In this document: piece by piece, positions 44,360 to 56,234 of the stretch
Layout of the letters: every line of letters starts with the position of its first letter
How positions within the stretch are numbered: the first letter of the stretch is position 1
Assembly: GCF_040954645.1 (NCBI RefSeq)
Contig: NC_092813.1
Coordinates: 14,982,136 to 15,046,135 of the forward strand
DNA length: 64,000 nucleotides
Origin: Diabrotica undecimpunctata
Lineage: Eukaryota; Arthropoda; Insecta; Coleoptera; Chrysomelidae
Direction: 5' to 3'
Notes under the pieces: generated by a model
What the model was told of the DNA's origin: nothing
Databases searched by the model: none
The model's input: the letters and a program-made list of their open reading frames with translations, nothing else
Translations under genes and position numbers: made by a program

Positions 44360-45715
44360 CTACTGCTACTACTCCTACTACTCAGCTCTTCTGGACTCAG
44401 CAAGTCAAATGGACATTATTAATCGTTGTTTTGCGCAACGAATAAATGTACGTTTCCAAAAACAAAATGCAAATATTTCCGGTTAAGGTAGTAATAATTG
44501 TACCTATAGCGGAGAAGTGGTAGACATTACTTTCAATTCTCAAATAGCTCCTCATCTTATATTTAGTATACCTTGTACAGTTATAGACAAAATAACCAAT
44601 AACTTACCACAATTTTCTATCTCTCCTTCTAACTTTAAAATTCCGGCTCACATGAAAGTTGAGCTTGCCGATTCTTTCTTTTTTGAATTCAGCCAAATAT
44701 ATATTCTGATTGGCTGCGATTTATATCATTATTTACTTAAGTCTACCGTGATTATTACGGGTGGTAATTTAGCGTCTTTTATAGACACTGATCTCGGATA
44801 CGTCATAGCAGATCCTGCACCTCGGAAAAATGTTAATTCTTCTAATGCCAATACTTTGGCTTCTACCTTTTTAACGGTATATGATGATCAATCTGATCAA
44901 CAGTTGGAACTCTTCCAGATTATGGAAAGTTTTTGGGAGCTGGAAGAAATCCCTGATTGTAACCCAAAATATTCAAATAAAGAATATGTGGAAAACTTAT
45001 TTCAAGATACAATTCTTATCCTTTCTTCCGGGCGATATCAAGTAGATATGCCTTTCCTGTCAAATCAAAATAAAAAATTAGGCCGGTCGTTTGGTATGGC
45101 CACTTAAAGACTCTTTGCTCTTGAGCAAATTTTAAAAATGATACAAAGCTTTTTGCAGAGTATCAGAGTGTAATTTCAGAATATCTGACACTCGGACACG
45201 CTAAGATCATTCCTTTATCTTTTTATCATAGTTTATCAAACGAGTTCAAATATTTCATACCTCATATGTCGATAATACGAGAAGAAAGTGTGCCCAAATA
45301 ACTCGGGGTCGTGTTCGATTTTTCAGCTAAAACTGACTCTGGTGTGTCCCTTAACGACTTAACTTCAGAGGGTCATCAACTTCAGGACAATCTTTTTGAC
45401 ATTTTGTGTCGATTTAGATGCTACAAATATGTTATTTGTGCTAACATCAAAATGATATATCGATTTATAGACATCAACCCAAAACATAGACATTTACAAA
45501 ACATACTGTGGAGAGACGAACATACTCCCGATGAACATTTTAAGTGTATTCAATTATCCTCTTCAAGTTTCGGGAAAAATTGTGCCCTATTTCCAACCAC
45601 TCGTGTCTTAAAAGAGATTGCTTTAAATAATCCTGAGTTTCCCAAAGCACAGCATTCTATCCTCCATCAAACTTATATGGATGACATTCTGACAGGAACT
45701 AATAATAATAATGAC
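44360..45715 (+). pseudogene. BEL/Pao retrotransposon pol fragment
   Basis: The frame starts with the protease active site LDSASQ (Asp at 44394) and runs through a stop near 44484 into 44517-45107. That frame encodes GCDLYHYLL, DTDLGYVIADPAPR, SFWELEEIPDC and SSGRYQVDMPF, the peptidase-to-RT linker of BEL/Pao. After a frame break, 45311-45718 gives the RT: VFDFSAKTDSGVSLND, LQDNLFDILCRFR, YVICANIKMIYRF and HQTYMDDILTGT. The YMDD box is present, but the motif-A Asp appears as Asn (ANIKM where ADIxKM is usual). RNase H, integrase and LTRs are missing. The fragment ends in a TAAA-rich run. Confidence 0.85.
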
Positions 45716-45750
45716 TAAATAAATAAATAATAAATAAATAAATAAAAAAG
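45713..45750. repeat. (TAAA)n-like run
   Basis: Short TAAATAAATAAA-type repeat where the BEL/Pao fragment stops. Confidence 0.8.
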
Positions 45751-47340
45751 ACAATTATTTAAAGAAAATAATGATAGCTTATACAAGCGACAAAGTATTT
45801 AAAACAATAGTAATGAACATAAAATTGTAAAACTGGTTTATACATACGAAACCAATACAAGAAATAATATAGTATCATAAGGCACCAAAATATTTTATCT
45901 AAGTAATTTCAGTAATGTTACGTATACGATACGTTATGGACCGTTAATGGATTACATTTTAAGTAGGCGTTATTTTCATGTATTTGTCGTTAATTTTAAT
46001 ATAAAAATTTGTTGTCATAATATTATACATGTTTAAAAAAGAACTCAGATTCGGAGATCGAAACGTCAAATAAAATATGTATGTAAAATTAACTATGAAT
46101 ACTTCTAGCATACTTTCAGGGTTCTACACCAAAAATATTTAATTAGTTAAAATTAAAATTACTCACGTAGGTATTTATTTTTAATGCAGCTCTTATCTAT
46201 ATCGGCAGCTCTTATCTATACGGTAGCTCTATAACATGTTATATTTACAATTCTTTCTGGAACGAGCTGTAATTTTTCAAATAACCATATTGTGTGATTC
46301 AGGCGCATTGTCGGTTCGGCATGATTTGCCACATGCTCTTTAACGTATTCGTCAATACTAATATCGTTTGAAAAAATTTTTCCAGATACTTCCGTTTTGT
46401 TACTTAATCTCTTATTTGACTTTCAATCTACTTTTAATGTTACTTTAAATGGTCAAGTAGTGTATTTGTACAGTCTAGTTATAAGCTAAATTAGGTGTTG
46501 TGATATGCCTACTTCTTTTATCCGCCATAATTGTATCGGTCTGTTCATGTGTATCCAGTGTACAGTGGGATATTGGATTCCCTAGAATTAAAAATCGACA
46601 TTATTGAAATTAAACAGTAAACATTATAATAATATTGATTTATAAATTATTGTGATTTAAATTTTACTACTTCATGAAACAAATATTGCACGTCATAAAC
46701 TGTAACAATCGTAAAGTTACTAAGATCTCCTTGTTGTACAGAGTTTTCTATAATTTTATGTGGTAACAAATATTAGAGTACTATCACTTTCTTAAACTGT
46801 TACACGAAAACTCTACTCGATATACGAACATTTATACAATAAATGTTCCAGTGACATGCATTAAAAGAAAATACTAATGTATAAAAATGGAAACTTTTCA
46901 AGTTTATAATAGACGCTTACTTAAGTTTAAAAATAATTAGAGCAAGTAATATAAATTTTGACCTTGCTTATTAAACATAAAAGTAAAATAAAGTTATATG
47001 TCGATTAACATATTATATTATAAAATTTGTAACTACATTAGCCAAGTATCTATGAAATTCGTCGATAACTAAATTGATGACTAATAAAATTATTGGCAAC
47101 ATTGCAGGAGTTTAGTTGTGTACGCGAAAAGGTGCATAGGGACCCCAAAAATTTTTTTAACGTATTACGAAGTCCACTTGATCCTATGCGTTGGTCGGAG
47201 TCTACATAAAACGCTACTTAGATAATAATATATACGGTGTATATTATCCTGGAGTTCGTATAATACTGTTTTATCAGTATGAAGCCCACATTAACCGCTA
47301 GATTTAAATATAGAAAATAAATAAATAGATAGGAAATAAA
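45751..47340. other. AT-rich gap with one unexplained frame
   Basis: Mostly featureless. On the minus strand about 46437-46223 reads a balanced, non-repetitive stretch of some 70 codons (…SIDEYVKEHVANHAEPTMRLNHTIWLFEKLQL…) without a clear start. I do not recognise it; it could be a TE relic or a chance frame. Confidence 0.4.
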
Positions 47341-47384
47341 TTTGGAAAACTCCAATATAGTTATATATATTGGAGTTTTCCAAA
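47341..47384. repeat. Perfect 19-bp hairpin
   Basis: TTTGGAAAACTCCAATATA (47341-47359) and its exact reverse complement (47366-47384) flank a 6-base spacer. No element end could be linked to it. Confidence 0.9.
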
Positions 47385-47555
47385 ACCAGATTTTTAAAAA
47401 ATATTTATTTAACACAAAATAGTAACAATACGTTGTACTATGATAAAAGCAGAATCTAGACTAACTTATAATATGATTTTTACACAGAATGAAATATAAT
47501 AGCAATATAACGTTCCGAAGAAATAGAAACAAATCCAGTTTTGGGTCAAAATCCA

Positions 47556-47575
47556 CACCGGTTTTCGAACCGGTG
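47556..47575 (+). other. Hairpin upstream of LINE B ORF1
   Basis: CACCGGTT and AACCGGTG form an 8-bp stem around TTCG, 28 bases before the ORF1 ATG. It may be part of the LINE 5' UTR; the other family-A copies do not show it clearly. Confidence 0.6.
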
Positions 47576-47603
47576 ACAGGGCCGGACTTAAAATTAATCA
47601 ACC

Positions 47604-48586
47604 ATGACTTCGAATAAAACTATGAATACTACTCACACTTCATCTCACGTCTCATATTCCAGTATTGTCAACGCATTTAAAGATCCAACTGAAGAACAAG
47701 CTATAGTACTTTCCAGTATTGAAGGAACCAAAGTTCATGACTACATCATCGCCGTTGATTCACTAGTTGGTCCACGTAACGTATCCTGAATGCTCTAACC
47801 AAGCAAACCCCACTACTTCTAATGTACACTCAGAAACTTCTCAAAATATATTACCTACAGTAAATACATGTAATAACCAAACAGAACTACAAAGTTCTGA
47901 CAAAGCTAATTCATCCACTGCTAGTGCACACCCTGAAACTTTTTAAAACACATTAATTACAATAAAATCCTCTAATAACCAAACAGAACAAATTATGAAA
48001 ACTGGCAATAACCTGACAGTACCCATAAGTAATAGAAGTGAAACATCTTTTTTAAAAGCTTCAACATCATCAACCTCAAACAATATCAGAAATCCTACTC
48101 CAGTAGAATTAACAGCAAATCCAATTACTACAAACGTCCCTAATCAACTAAAAAGGTTCATCTCATTTTCTCCAGACATTAACGAAAATACCCCACAGAA
48201 CGATTCACAGATATTAACTTCTCCTGTAATAAGCAAACCAAAAAAAAAAGTCAAAAAAGTCAACCAGAAATTCCTGCGAAGAACTTTTACTTTCACTAGA
48301 GTCAATTAAAGACAAAATAAAAAACAGATCACCACCGTTTATCCTAAACTATAATGAAATATGTGACTTTCTAGAAAACATAATATATGCCAAACACCCT
48401 GAAATAATTTCAAAAGATTACTCGAATGAAACTGCCGAGCTAATTGAGATCCTTAATTTTGTTCACGCTTATACCCACAATTCAAAATTAAAAAATAATA
48501 TAACTAGATTAAAAAAAAAACTAAACCCCAATAATATCTCTTCCACAGAAGAGACAGATGAACAATTATCTCAGGCAGAATTCTAA
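47604..48586 (+). pseudogene. LINE B ORF1 with internal deletion
   Basis: It starts MTSNKTMNTTH and has the family-A block EEQAIVLSSIEGTKVHDYIIAVDSLVGP. It then jumps, after a stop near 47789, to a Ser/Thr/Asn-rich linker. The segment that holds the RNA-binding part and zinc knuckle in copy A is missing. The linker contains a degenerate tandem repeat (HSETSQN…CNNQTEL / HPETF…SNNQTEQ). The basic C-terminal domain (KLKNNITRLKKKL) is in another frame after about 48260, near an A-rich run. The stop is followed one base later by the ORF2 ATG (TAACATG). Confidence 0.75.
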
Positions 48587-48587
48587 C

Positions 48588-51500
48588 ATGTCCAATTCCT
48601 TTATTTTACAGTGGAATCTTAATGGGTTTTATACCCACTTAGAACAGTTAAAACTATTAATAAATGAATTATGCCTAAAGATCTTATGTCTTTAAGAAAC
48701 TCATTTTAAACAAGTTAATATAAATCTTAAAAATTATCAATGTTTTCCAAAAAACAGAGTAGCTCAACAGGCCAGTGGCGGAGTAGCTATCATCGTAAGT
48801 ACAGACCTAGAAGCTAAGCCAATTACATACATTAAGTACTAATCTCGAAGCTGTAGCAGTGAGTATAACATACCAAAAACATATTAATATATGCAACATT
48901 TATTAACCACATCCTAGCAAGCTAGACCTACAAGAACTAAATAACCTTCTTGATCAAATTCCACACCCAGAAATAATTTTAGGGGATATGAACTGCCATC
49001 ATTCTACATGGGGAAGCTCTAAAACAGACAAATACGGTAATCTTATGAAACATCTCATTGACTCTTCTGAGCTACTATTACTTAATACAGGAGAACCTAC
49101 CAGATTTAACTCCTATAACGGCTCTTTTTCCGCCATAGATTTATCATTATGTAGTCAATCCTTATCAACGTTTCTTACGTGGAATATTATAAAATCGTTA
49201 TATGACAGTGACCTCTTTCCTATCTGCATATCATTAAATCAAATTCAATCTCCTAATGTTCCAATCTATCAATCCTGGAAATTAAAGACGTCAAACTGGT
49301 CGTCTTATTAAGATGACATTGAAAAGAAAATTGAAAACTACCATCCAAGTGATGATATAAACTATAATTAATATTATCTCCTTAAACAATATAGTTATAG
49401 AAGTAGCTTTAAATAATATAGGTAAAACAAAGCTCTGCAAAAGACCTCCAGTACCTTGGTGGAACAATGAAGTAGCATATGCTCGATCTTCTAGCAATTA
49501 TGCTTTTAATGTACTTAAAAAACATAATACTAATGAAAATTTACTAAATTTCAAAAAACTCAGAGCAACAGCAAGATATCTCATAAAGAAAAGAAAAAGA
49601 GATACCTGGAGAGATTACGTATTATCTATCAATTTGTCTACACCCTCCGAGGTTATCTGGACTAAAATTCGTAAAGGCTCCAATTCTTATAGACATATAA
49701 ATACCTTAACACACAATAATAAATTAATCACTTGCAAAAATACAATCGCAGAAGCTTTAGCTAATGTCTATCAACAAAATTCTAGCGACAAAAATATTTC
49801 TGACCAATCCCTACATCCTGACATACAAGAAAAACATAGAAGCTTCTACAATCTCCATTAATAACTCTGACAGCCCCTTAAATGCTCCTATAACTCTTCA
49901 AGAATTAGAAGTTTCTCTCTCAAATATAAAAAACACATCTGCAGGACCAGATGAAATTCGAACAGTCTTCATTAAAAAGTTACCATTCGGAGCCAAATTA
50001 ATTCTGTTTGATTTATTTTAATACCTGCTTCTTAAAGCATGAATTCCTAGATCTTTGGTCTCAAGCGATTATCATTTCCATTATTAAGCCTAACAAACCA
50101 AAAGACAACCCTACCTCTTACCGACCCATCTCTCTTACATGTTGCATGTGCAAAATCCTAGAAAAAATTTTAAACTTCTGGCTTATATGGTACTTAGAAA
50201 ATAATAACTTTCTTACTCCCTTTCAAAGTGGTTTTCGAAGAGGCAGGTCCACATAAGATAATCATGTTGCAGACTTCAATTAATGAAGATTTTGCAAATA
50301 ATCAAAAACTAATAGCAATATTTTTCGATATAACCCAAGCCTACGATAGAGCATGGAGACACTGTATTTTACAAACATTGAAAGATACTGACATTCAAGG
50401 TAACATACTTGCATTTATAATTGTTCTTTTTTAAATGGCTCAATTCAAGTTAGAATAAATGGTGTTACAAGCTCATCTAAGATGGATCATAGCTCACTAG
50501 ATAATGGAATTCCTCAAGGTTCGACTGTTAGTCCAACTTTATTCTTAATCGCTTTTAATAGTATTATGGATGTCATTAAAGCACCCATTAAAGCTAGTCT
50601 TTACGCAGATGACATTGTTATTTATACTAAATCAAATAATCTAATGACAGCAACTAAAATTATACAGAGTTTCTTAAATCGGCTTTGTAATTGGACGATA
50701 AAAACGGGATTTGTTTTTTCTACTGAAAAAACATGATACATTATTTTTAATAAAAATAAAACCCACCTCACAACTAGTTTAACATTAAATAATTTACCTT
50801 TAGAACAGTCAAAAGTAATAAACTTTCTAGGTCTAACTTTTGAGAGAACTTTAAATTGGAATTCGCACATAAATAAATTACAGCTTTTCTGTCAAAAGAG
50901 ATTAAGTATACTCAAAATATTATCCAACAAAATTTGTGATGCTGATCATAAAATATTAATTAGGCTTTACAAACCGCTCATTAGAACTAAAACCGGCTAT
51001 GGTTGCATATGTTACGATGCTGCATGTAAAACCACTCTAAAAAAACTAAACAGTATTCAATCTACAGCTTTGAGATTAGCTCTGGGAGCTTTTAAAACTA
51101 GTCCGGTTAGTAATATGCAAGTTTTAACTGGAGAACCTCCATGACATATAAGATGACAGCAACTATCCTTGAACTACATGCAAAGATATCATCCCAGAAA
51201 CAGAATCCTGTATTTTTCCACATCTGCAACCCTGGCCTTCTTCCTAACAATAATGCTAAAAACTCTACACCCCTCATAGAAAGTATAAAGCTCACAAATT
51301 TTGATTTGAATCATCTCAATGTATCGCTACCAACACGCTGGATGGACGACATTGGACGAATATCCAAGAAACGGCAACAAGAAGCACAGAACCGTGAAGA
51401 GTGGCGAAATATGGGAGAGACCTATGTTCAGCAGTGGACAGAAGAGGTTGCATGATGATGATGAATGTATCGCTACATATAAATGCAATATATCCCCCAT

Positions 51501-52430
51501 GGACAAGCCACCCAGTAACTATTGACGTAACACTTACCAAGTATCCCAAATCAACTACAAATTCCACACTAATTAAATCTCTATTCATGGAGATTCTAGA
51601 CCACTACCCTAAGTATTTGCAAATCTTTACCGATGTCTCTAAAACTCCCAATGGTTACGCTGCTGCCTACTACTGTATCTAAAGAAAATATTCTTATAGC
51701 ATATCGATACCAACCAACTGCAGTATACTAACAGGTGAAGCTACAGCTATTTTGGAAGCCCTCATCTTCTTCGAAAAGAGTAGACCGATGAAGTGCATTA
51801 TCGTAACAGACTCATTAAATTCATTACTGGAACTGAAATAAATATATACCAACAACCCTATTATACAGAGTATAAAAAACGAACTAGAAAAATTTCGATC
51901 GTTAGGAAAGGAAGCGGCTTTTATTTGGGTACCTTCACATACAAGTATTTACGGAAATGAAAAAGCAGATCAACTGGCTAACAAAAGTCGAATGAACTCA
52001 AACCATCCTGCAAAATGGAAGACATATCCGTATACCGATCTAAAAAACCTGGTTAAAATCCACTACATTAATACTTGGCAAAATTATTGGAAAAAATTAG
52101 GTACTAAATTAAATGTAATCTGCCCAAAAATAAACGATGTTCTGGAGACTCCTTTAAACAGAAGAAACCAAGTCATTATTAATCGTCTAAGAGTTGGCCA
52201 TACTTCCTTAACACACAAATACCTACCTAATATCAAAAGAACCACTACCAATCTGCTCCAGCTGCTCTAGCCGACTGACTGTCAATCATATCCTGCTTGA
52301 TTGTCCTCAATTCATGGAAATAAGAAGATCCCTCAGATTCACAGATGATGATCTCAAGACAGTTCTCATCAAAAAAATTTCAACGGTGTTAAGATATTTA
52401 AAAGATATCAAGTTATTCAATTTTATTTAA
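48588..52430 (+). pseudogene. LINE B ORF2, decayed, with nested LINE tail
   Basis: It starts MSNSFILQWNLNGFYTH. Endonuclease motifs: GDMNCHHSTWGS near 48985, SAIDLSLC near 49130, LYDSDLFPI near 49198. RT: SAGPDEIRTVFIKKL near 49940, YRPISLTC near 50120, FFDITQAYDRAW near 50325, NGIPQGSTVSPTLFL near 50500 and the box LYADDIVIY near 50600. RNase H is near 51620-51990 and the Cys/His tail near 52255-52310. About ten breaks interrupt it, and a 133-bp piece of another LINE (51331-51463) sits just before the RNase H domain. Confidence 0.85.
51318..51476 (+). mobile_element. 133-bp LINE 3' tail with 13-bp target duplication
   Basis: AATGTATCGCTAC occurs at 51318-51330 and again at 51464-51476, flanking 133 bp that are foreign to LINE B. 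The insert encodes the very end of another LINE ORF (RWMDDIGRIS…QNREEWRNMGETYVQQW, stop) followed by a short TGATGATGATG tail, the ending typical of RTE-like LINEs. It is an extreme 5' truncation with a perfect duplication. Confidence 0.85.
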
Positions 52431-52464
52431 TGTAATATTTCATGTATTTGGTATATCCACTAAT

Positions 52465-52520
52465 AACCCTGCAAGGTTTTTTTTTCAAAAAGCCGCATCA
52501 ACCGTAAAAGTTTATTACAA
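52465..52520. other. Tail-to-tail junction of LINE B and LINE C
   Basis: LINE B stops in its terminal motif (AATAACCCTGC). It is followed directly by a T run, which is the A tail of LINE C read on the other strand, and by CCGCATCAACCGT, the reverse complement of C's terminal motif. The two 3' ends are therefore joined within about 15 bp. Confidence 0.7.
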
Positions 52521-52580
52521 TATGGTAGTGTACAGATTATAAGGTTAGGTAAAATAAAAATTTATCAACTAAAAGAAAAA

Positions 52581-55500
52581 TTACATTTTATGAAATAGGT
52601 TAATGTCCTTAAGATATTTGATCGTATTGGTTAAGTTACAGTTTAATATATTTTTAAGTTGACCTGGTTCTTCAGAAATGTTGTTGGTGCTTCGTTCATA
52701 TGAGTAAAGTAGACAGTCTGTAAGTATGTGTTGGACTGTTTTTTGGCATCTACAGTATGAGCATTCTGGTGATAGCTGCTTCGTTAATAAGTGTTGATGG
52801 GTTAATGTTATATGACCAATTCGTATTCGATTTATAACCACCTGTTTTCTTTTTTTTTTTCTGGAAGTTGGAGCCGGACACCGGTAGAGGGTTTAATCAC
52901 TTTAAAATTTGAGTTATTTGAATCCCAGCATCGCTGCCAAACTTCTGTACAGTATTGTTTGATATTACGGTAGATATCTGTGACTGGAATTTGTTTGATA
53001 ATATCGATGCGCTCATTTGAGGTTGTTTTAACCGCTAAGGCGTCAACCTTTTCATTACCTGAAATACCTATATGTGATGGTATCCAGAGGAAGTGAATGT
53101 TTATATTTTTGTTTTGTAAGTAATAAAGCATAGATTTTATGTTTTGGATGATTTTATGTGTTGGATAGACTTGTTTGATGATTTGGAGTACAGATAATGA
53201 ATCTGAGATAAACAGAAGATTAGTATCTGTATATTTTTGACAAAACTCAAGTGCTTTTAAAATTGCAATAGCTTCACCAGTAAATAAACTGCAAAAAGTA
53301 AGTATTCGTATAGCATATTCGATATCATATGTTAAAAAGGCTGCGGCACAGCCGTTTTTGGTTTTTGATGCGTCGGTGAAAATCTTAACATAATTTTCAT
53401 ATTTTGATAGAATTTTTTTATATAATGTACGAACGAGGGTAAGATTTGTGGTATTCTTTGGGTAAGCTACTAGAGATGTATTAATAGTAGGAGTATTAAT
53501 TGTCCAGGGGGCTTCAGTTGGGTATGTAGATAGCGAGTATGTCAACAAATTGGTATTATATCCACAATTCATTACAAGTTCTTTAAAGGTTAAATATCTT
53601 GATTGTCTGTTACTTTTGTGGGTGGTGTTATTTGTATGTAGGAGTAGGTAGTTAGGGTTGTTAATATTGCTATATAGTTTAGCAGCATATCTTAGTGTGG
53701 TATATTGTCTTCTTATAAACAAAGGTGGTTTATTTAGTGCAGCTTGAAGACTTGCTACCGGACTAGTACGGAAGGCATCCAGCACAAGTCTCAAAGATGC
53801 ACTTTGGATAACGTCCAAGACTTTAAGAATTTTTTTACTAGCAGAAGAATAGCACGTTGCACCGTAATCTAATTTACTACGGATGAGTGATTTATATAAA
53901 TATAGCAGAGTAGTTGTATCAGCACCCCAATTTTTGTTAGAAAGTATTTTAAGGAGGTTTATTTTTGGCTGACAGGATAAGGCTAATTTTTTTATATGGT
54001 CTGTCCATTTCAAATGACTGTCGAATCTCAATCCTAGAAAGTCTGTTGAATCTACTTGTTTTATGTTAATATCATTTAGAATTAGGGTAGGTTTGCTATT
54101 GGTTTTATTTTTACTAAAGATAATAAAATAGGTCTTTTCACTTGAAAAGGTAAAACTACTTTTGTGGGACCCTATTTTCAGTTTGTGAAGAAATGCCTGA
54201 AGGATTTCTGTCGCGAGAGAGATATTACAACTTCTAGTGTAAACTATTAGATCGTCAGCATACAAATTTGCTTTTAATGGTAACTCTATTAAAGGGCTTA
54301 AAGTGGAACCTTGTGGAATTCCATTTTGTAAGTGCTTAGTCTTTGAATTGATGCCATTAACACGAACTTGAAATGTTCTGTTACTCATAAAATTTTTAAC
54401 AAAGGCTAGAAAGTTTCCTTGTATGCCGCAGCTAACCATTATTTTCAGAATGCGATGTCGCCATGCAGTATTAAAGGCTTTTTTTATATCGAAAAATAAG
54501 AAAACTACTTGTTGATTGTTTCTAAAAGATTCACATATATCATTTACGAAAGATATTAGATTGTCATTTGTCGATCTTTTCTTTCTAAATCCATTTTGGA
54601 TGGAGGTCAGTAGCTGGTTTTTCTCTAGAAACCAAACTAATCTATTAGTTAAGATTTTTTCAAGTAATTTACAAATATTATTTATAAGAGAAAGTGGTCG
54701 GTAAGAAGAGGGGTCAGTTTTTGTTTTATATGGTTTTAAAATGGGGATGATTATAGATTGACACCAGATTACAGAAAAGGTTTTTTTAATGAAAATCTGA
54801 TTAAATATATGTAGAAGGATTAGTTTACCTGAGAGTGGGAGGTTTTTTATAAAAATAATTGGAATATCGTCAGGGCCTGGAGAAGTATTTTTTGATTTTT
54901 GCAAAGCCTCTTCAAACTCTTGGTATGTGATAGGCAATTTAATTGATCATTATTGTCTATTATTCGGATATTTTCTTTTTCATTCTCACATTTAAAATTT
55001 AAAAATTTAGGGTTAAAATTTGTATTGCTAGAATTTGTTTTATATACATTTGCCAGTGTATTACAGATTTCTTGTTTAGATGTTATTAAATTATTACCAT
55101 TAAGCCAGGTACTAATTTGAGTTGGATTATGTTCTCCTTTTAGTGTGCGTACCTTGTTCCATATAACTAGCATCGGAGTTGATGAATTAATCGATGAAAC
55201 ATATCGCATCCAGGTTTCTTTTTTATTTTTTTTTAATCAGATATTTAGTTTTACCTCTCATACTTTTAAAATTAAGAAGATTCTCAGAAGTTTTATGTTT
55301 TTTTAGAATATTAAATGCATTCTTGATAGCTTTTATAGCAGCAGCTATCTCTTGGTTCCACCATGGAACCGGTTTTCTTTTACATAATTTGGTTTGTCCT
55401 ATGGATATATTAGCAGCTTTTATAATGATATCATTAAAATATTGTATGTTAGTATCTATATTTTCTTCTGGAGTATAGTCCAACATGTAATTTCTTACAA

Positions 55501-56233
55501 TATGTTGATATAGTTTCCAATCGGCGGAATCTACTTTCCATTTTTGATAGATAGGGGTGTTTGGTGTGTCGGTTATAGTGGTTTCCATTATTATAGGATA
55601 ATAATCACTATTATAAAGATAATCTAGACTATTCCAAATGAAGGAGGTTAATAATAAGGGCTCACATAGAGGTATATCTATGGCGGAGGAAGTACCATTC
55701 TGAGAGCTGAAATATGTAGGCTTACCAGTATTCATGAGTATTAAATTTTGGGCATCTATAATATCCATGAGCAATCGACCATTTTTATCTGTTTTGTTGC
55801 TACCCCACGCGATATTGTGACAATTCATATCACCTACTATTAATTTGGGATTAGGAATTTGGTTAATTAGATACTGGAGAACTTTTAGTGTGGTTTCATT
55901 AGGATGAGGTAGATAAATATTGCAAATATTGATGTTTTTGCAGTTGATATTACATGACACTGATATAGTTACAGCTTCTAGATTAGTATGTAGCTTAATT
56001 TCTTTGGTCTGAATGTGATTTTTTACAAAAATACCAACACCTCCACTAGCGTATTTTGCGTCTCGATTTTTAAGGAAATGGGAATAATTTTTTATATTCA
56101 ATTTATTAGTTTTAAGGTGGGTTTCCTGTAAACATATTATAAGAGGAGAAAGATCGTTTATAAGTAGATTAAGGGATTCTAAATTATTAAAATAACCATT
56201 AAGATTCCACTGTAACATGAATGTATTATCCAT
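52581..56233 (-). pseudogene. LINE C ORF2, few frameshifts (possibly sequencing errors)
   Basis: Minus strand, starting at ATG 56233 (MDNTFMLQWNLNGYF). Endonuclease 56233-55223: LIICLQETHLK, IVGDMNCHNIAWGS, SAIDIPLCEP and YNSDYYPI. A linker frame covers 55209-54847. RT and RNase H 54937-52832: SPGPDDIPIIFIKNL, YRPLSLINNICKLLEKIL, FFDIKKAFNTAW, NGIPQGSTLSPL, LYADDLIVY, FLGLRFDSHLKW, FTDASKTKNGCAAAF, ISDSLSVL, FLWIPSHIGISGNE. The last frame 52841-52581 holds the Cys/His tail (CSYCRCQKTVQHILTDC). Four frames have to be joined. Two breaks lie in T runs of the plus strand (52850-52860 and 55226-55234). The segment between GSTLSPL and ELPLKANLYADD appears shorter than in copy A, possibly a small deletion. 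All visible catalytic motifs are present. Confidence 0.85.
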
Positions 56234-56234
56234 T

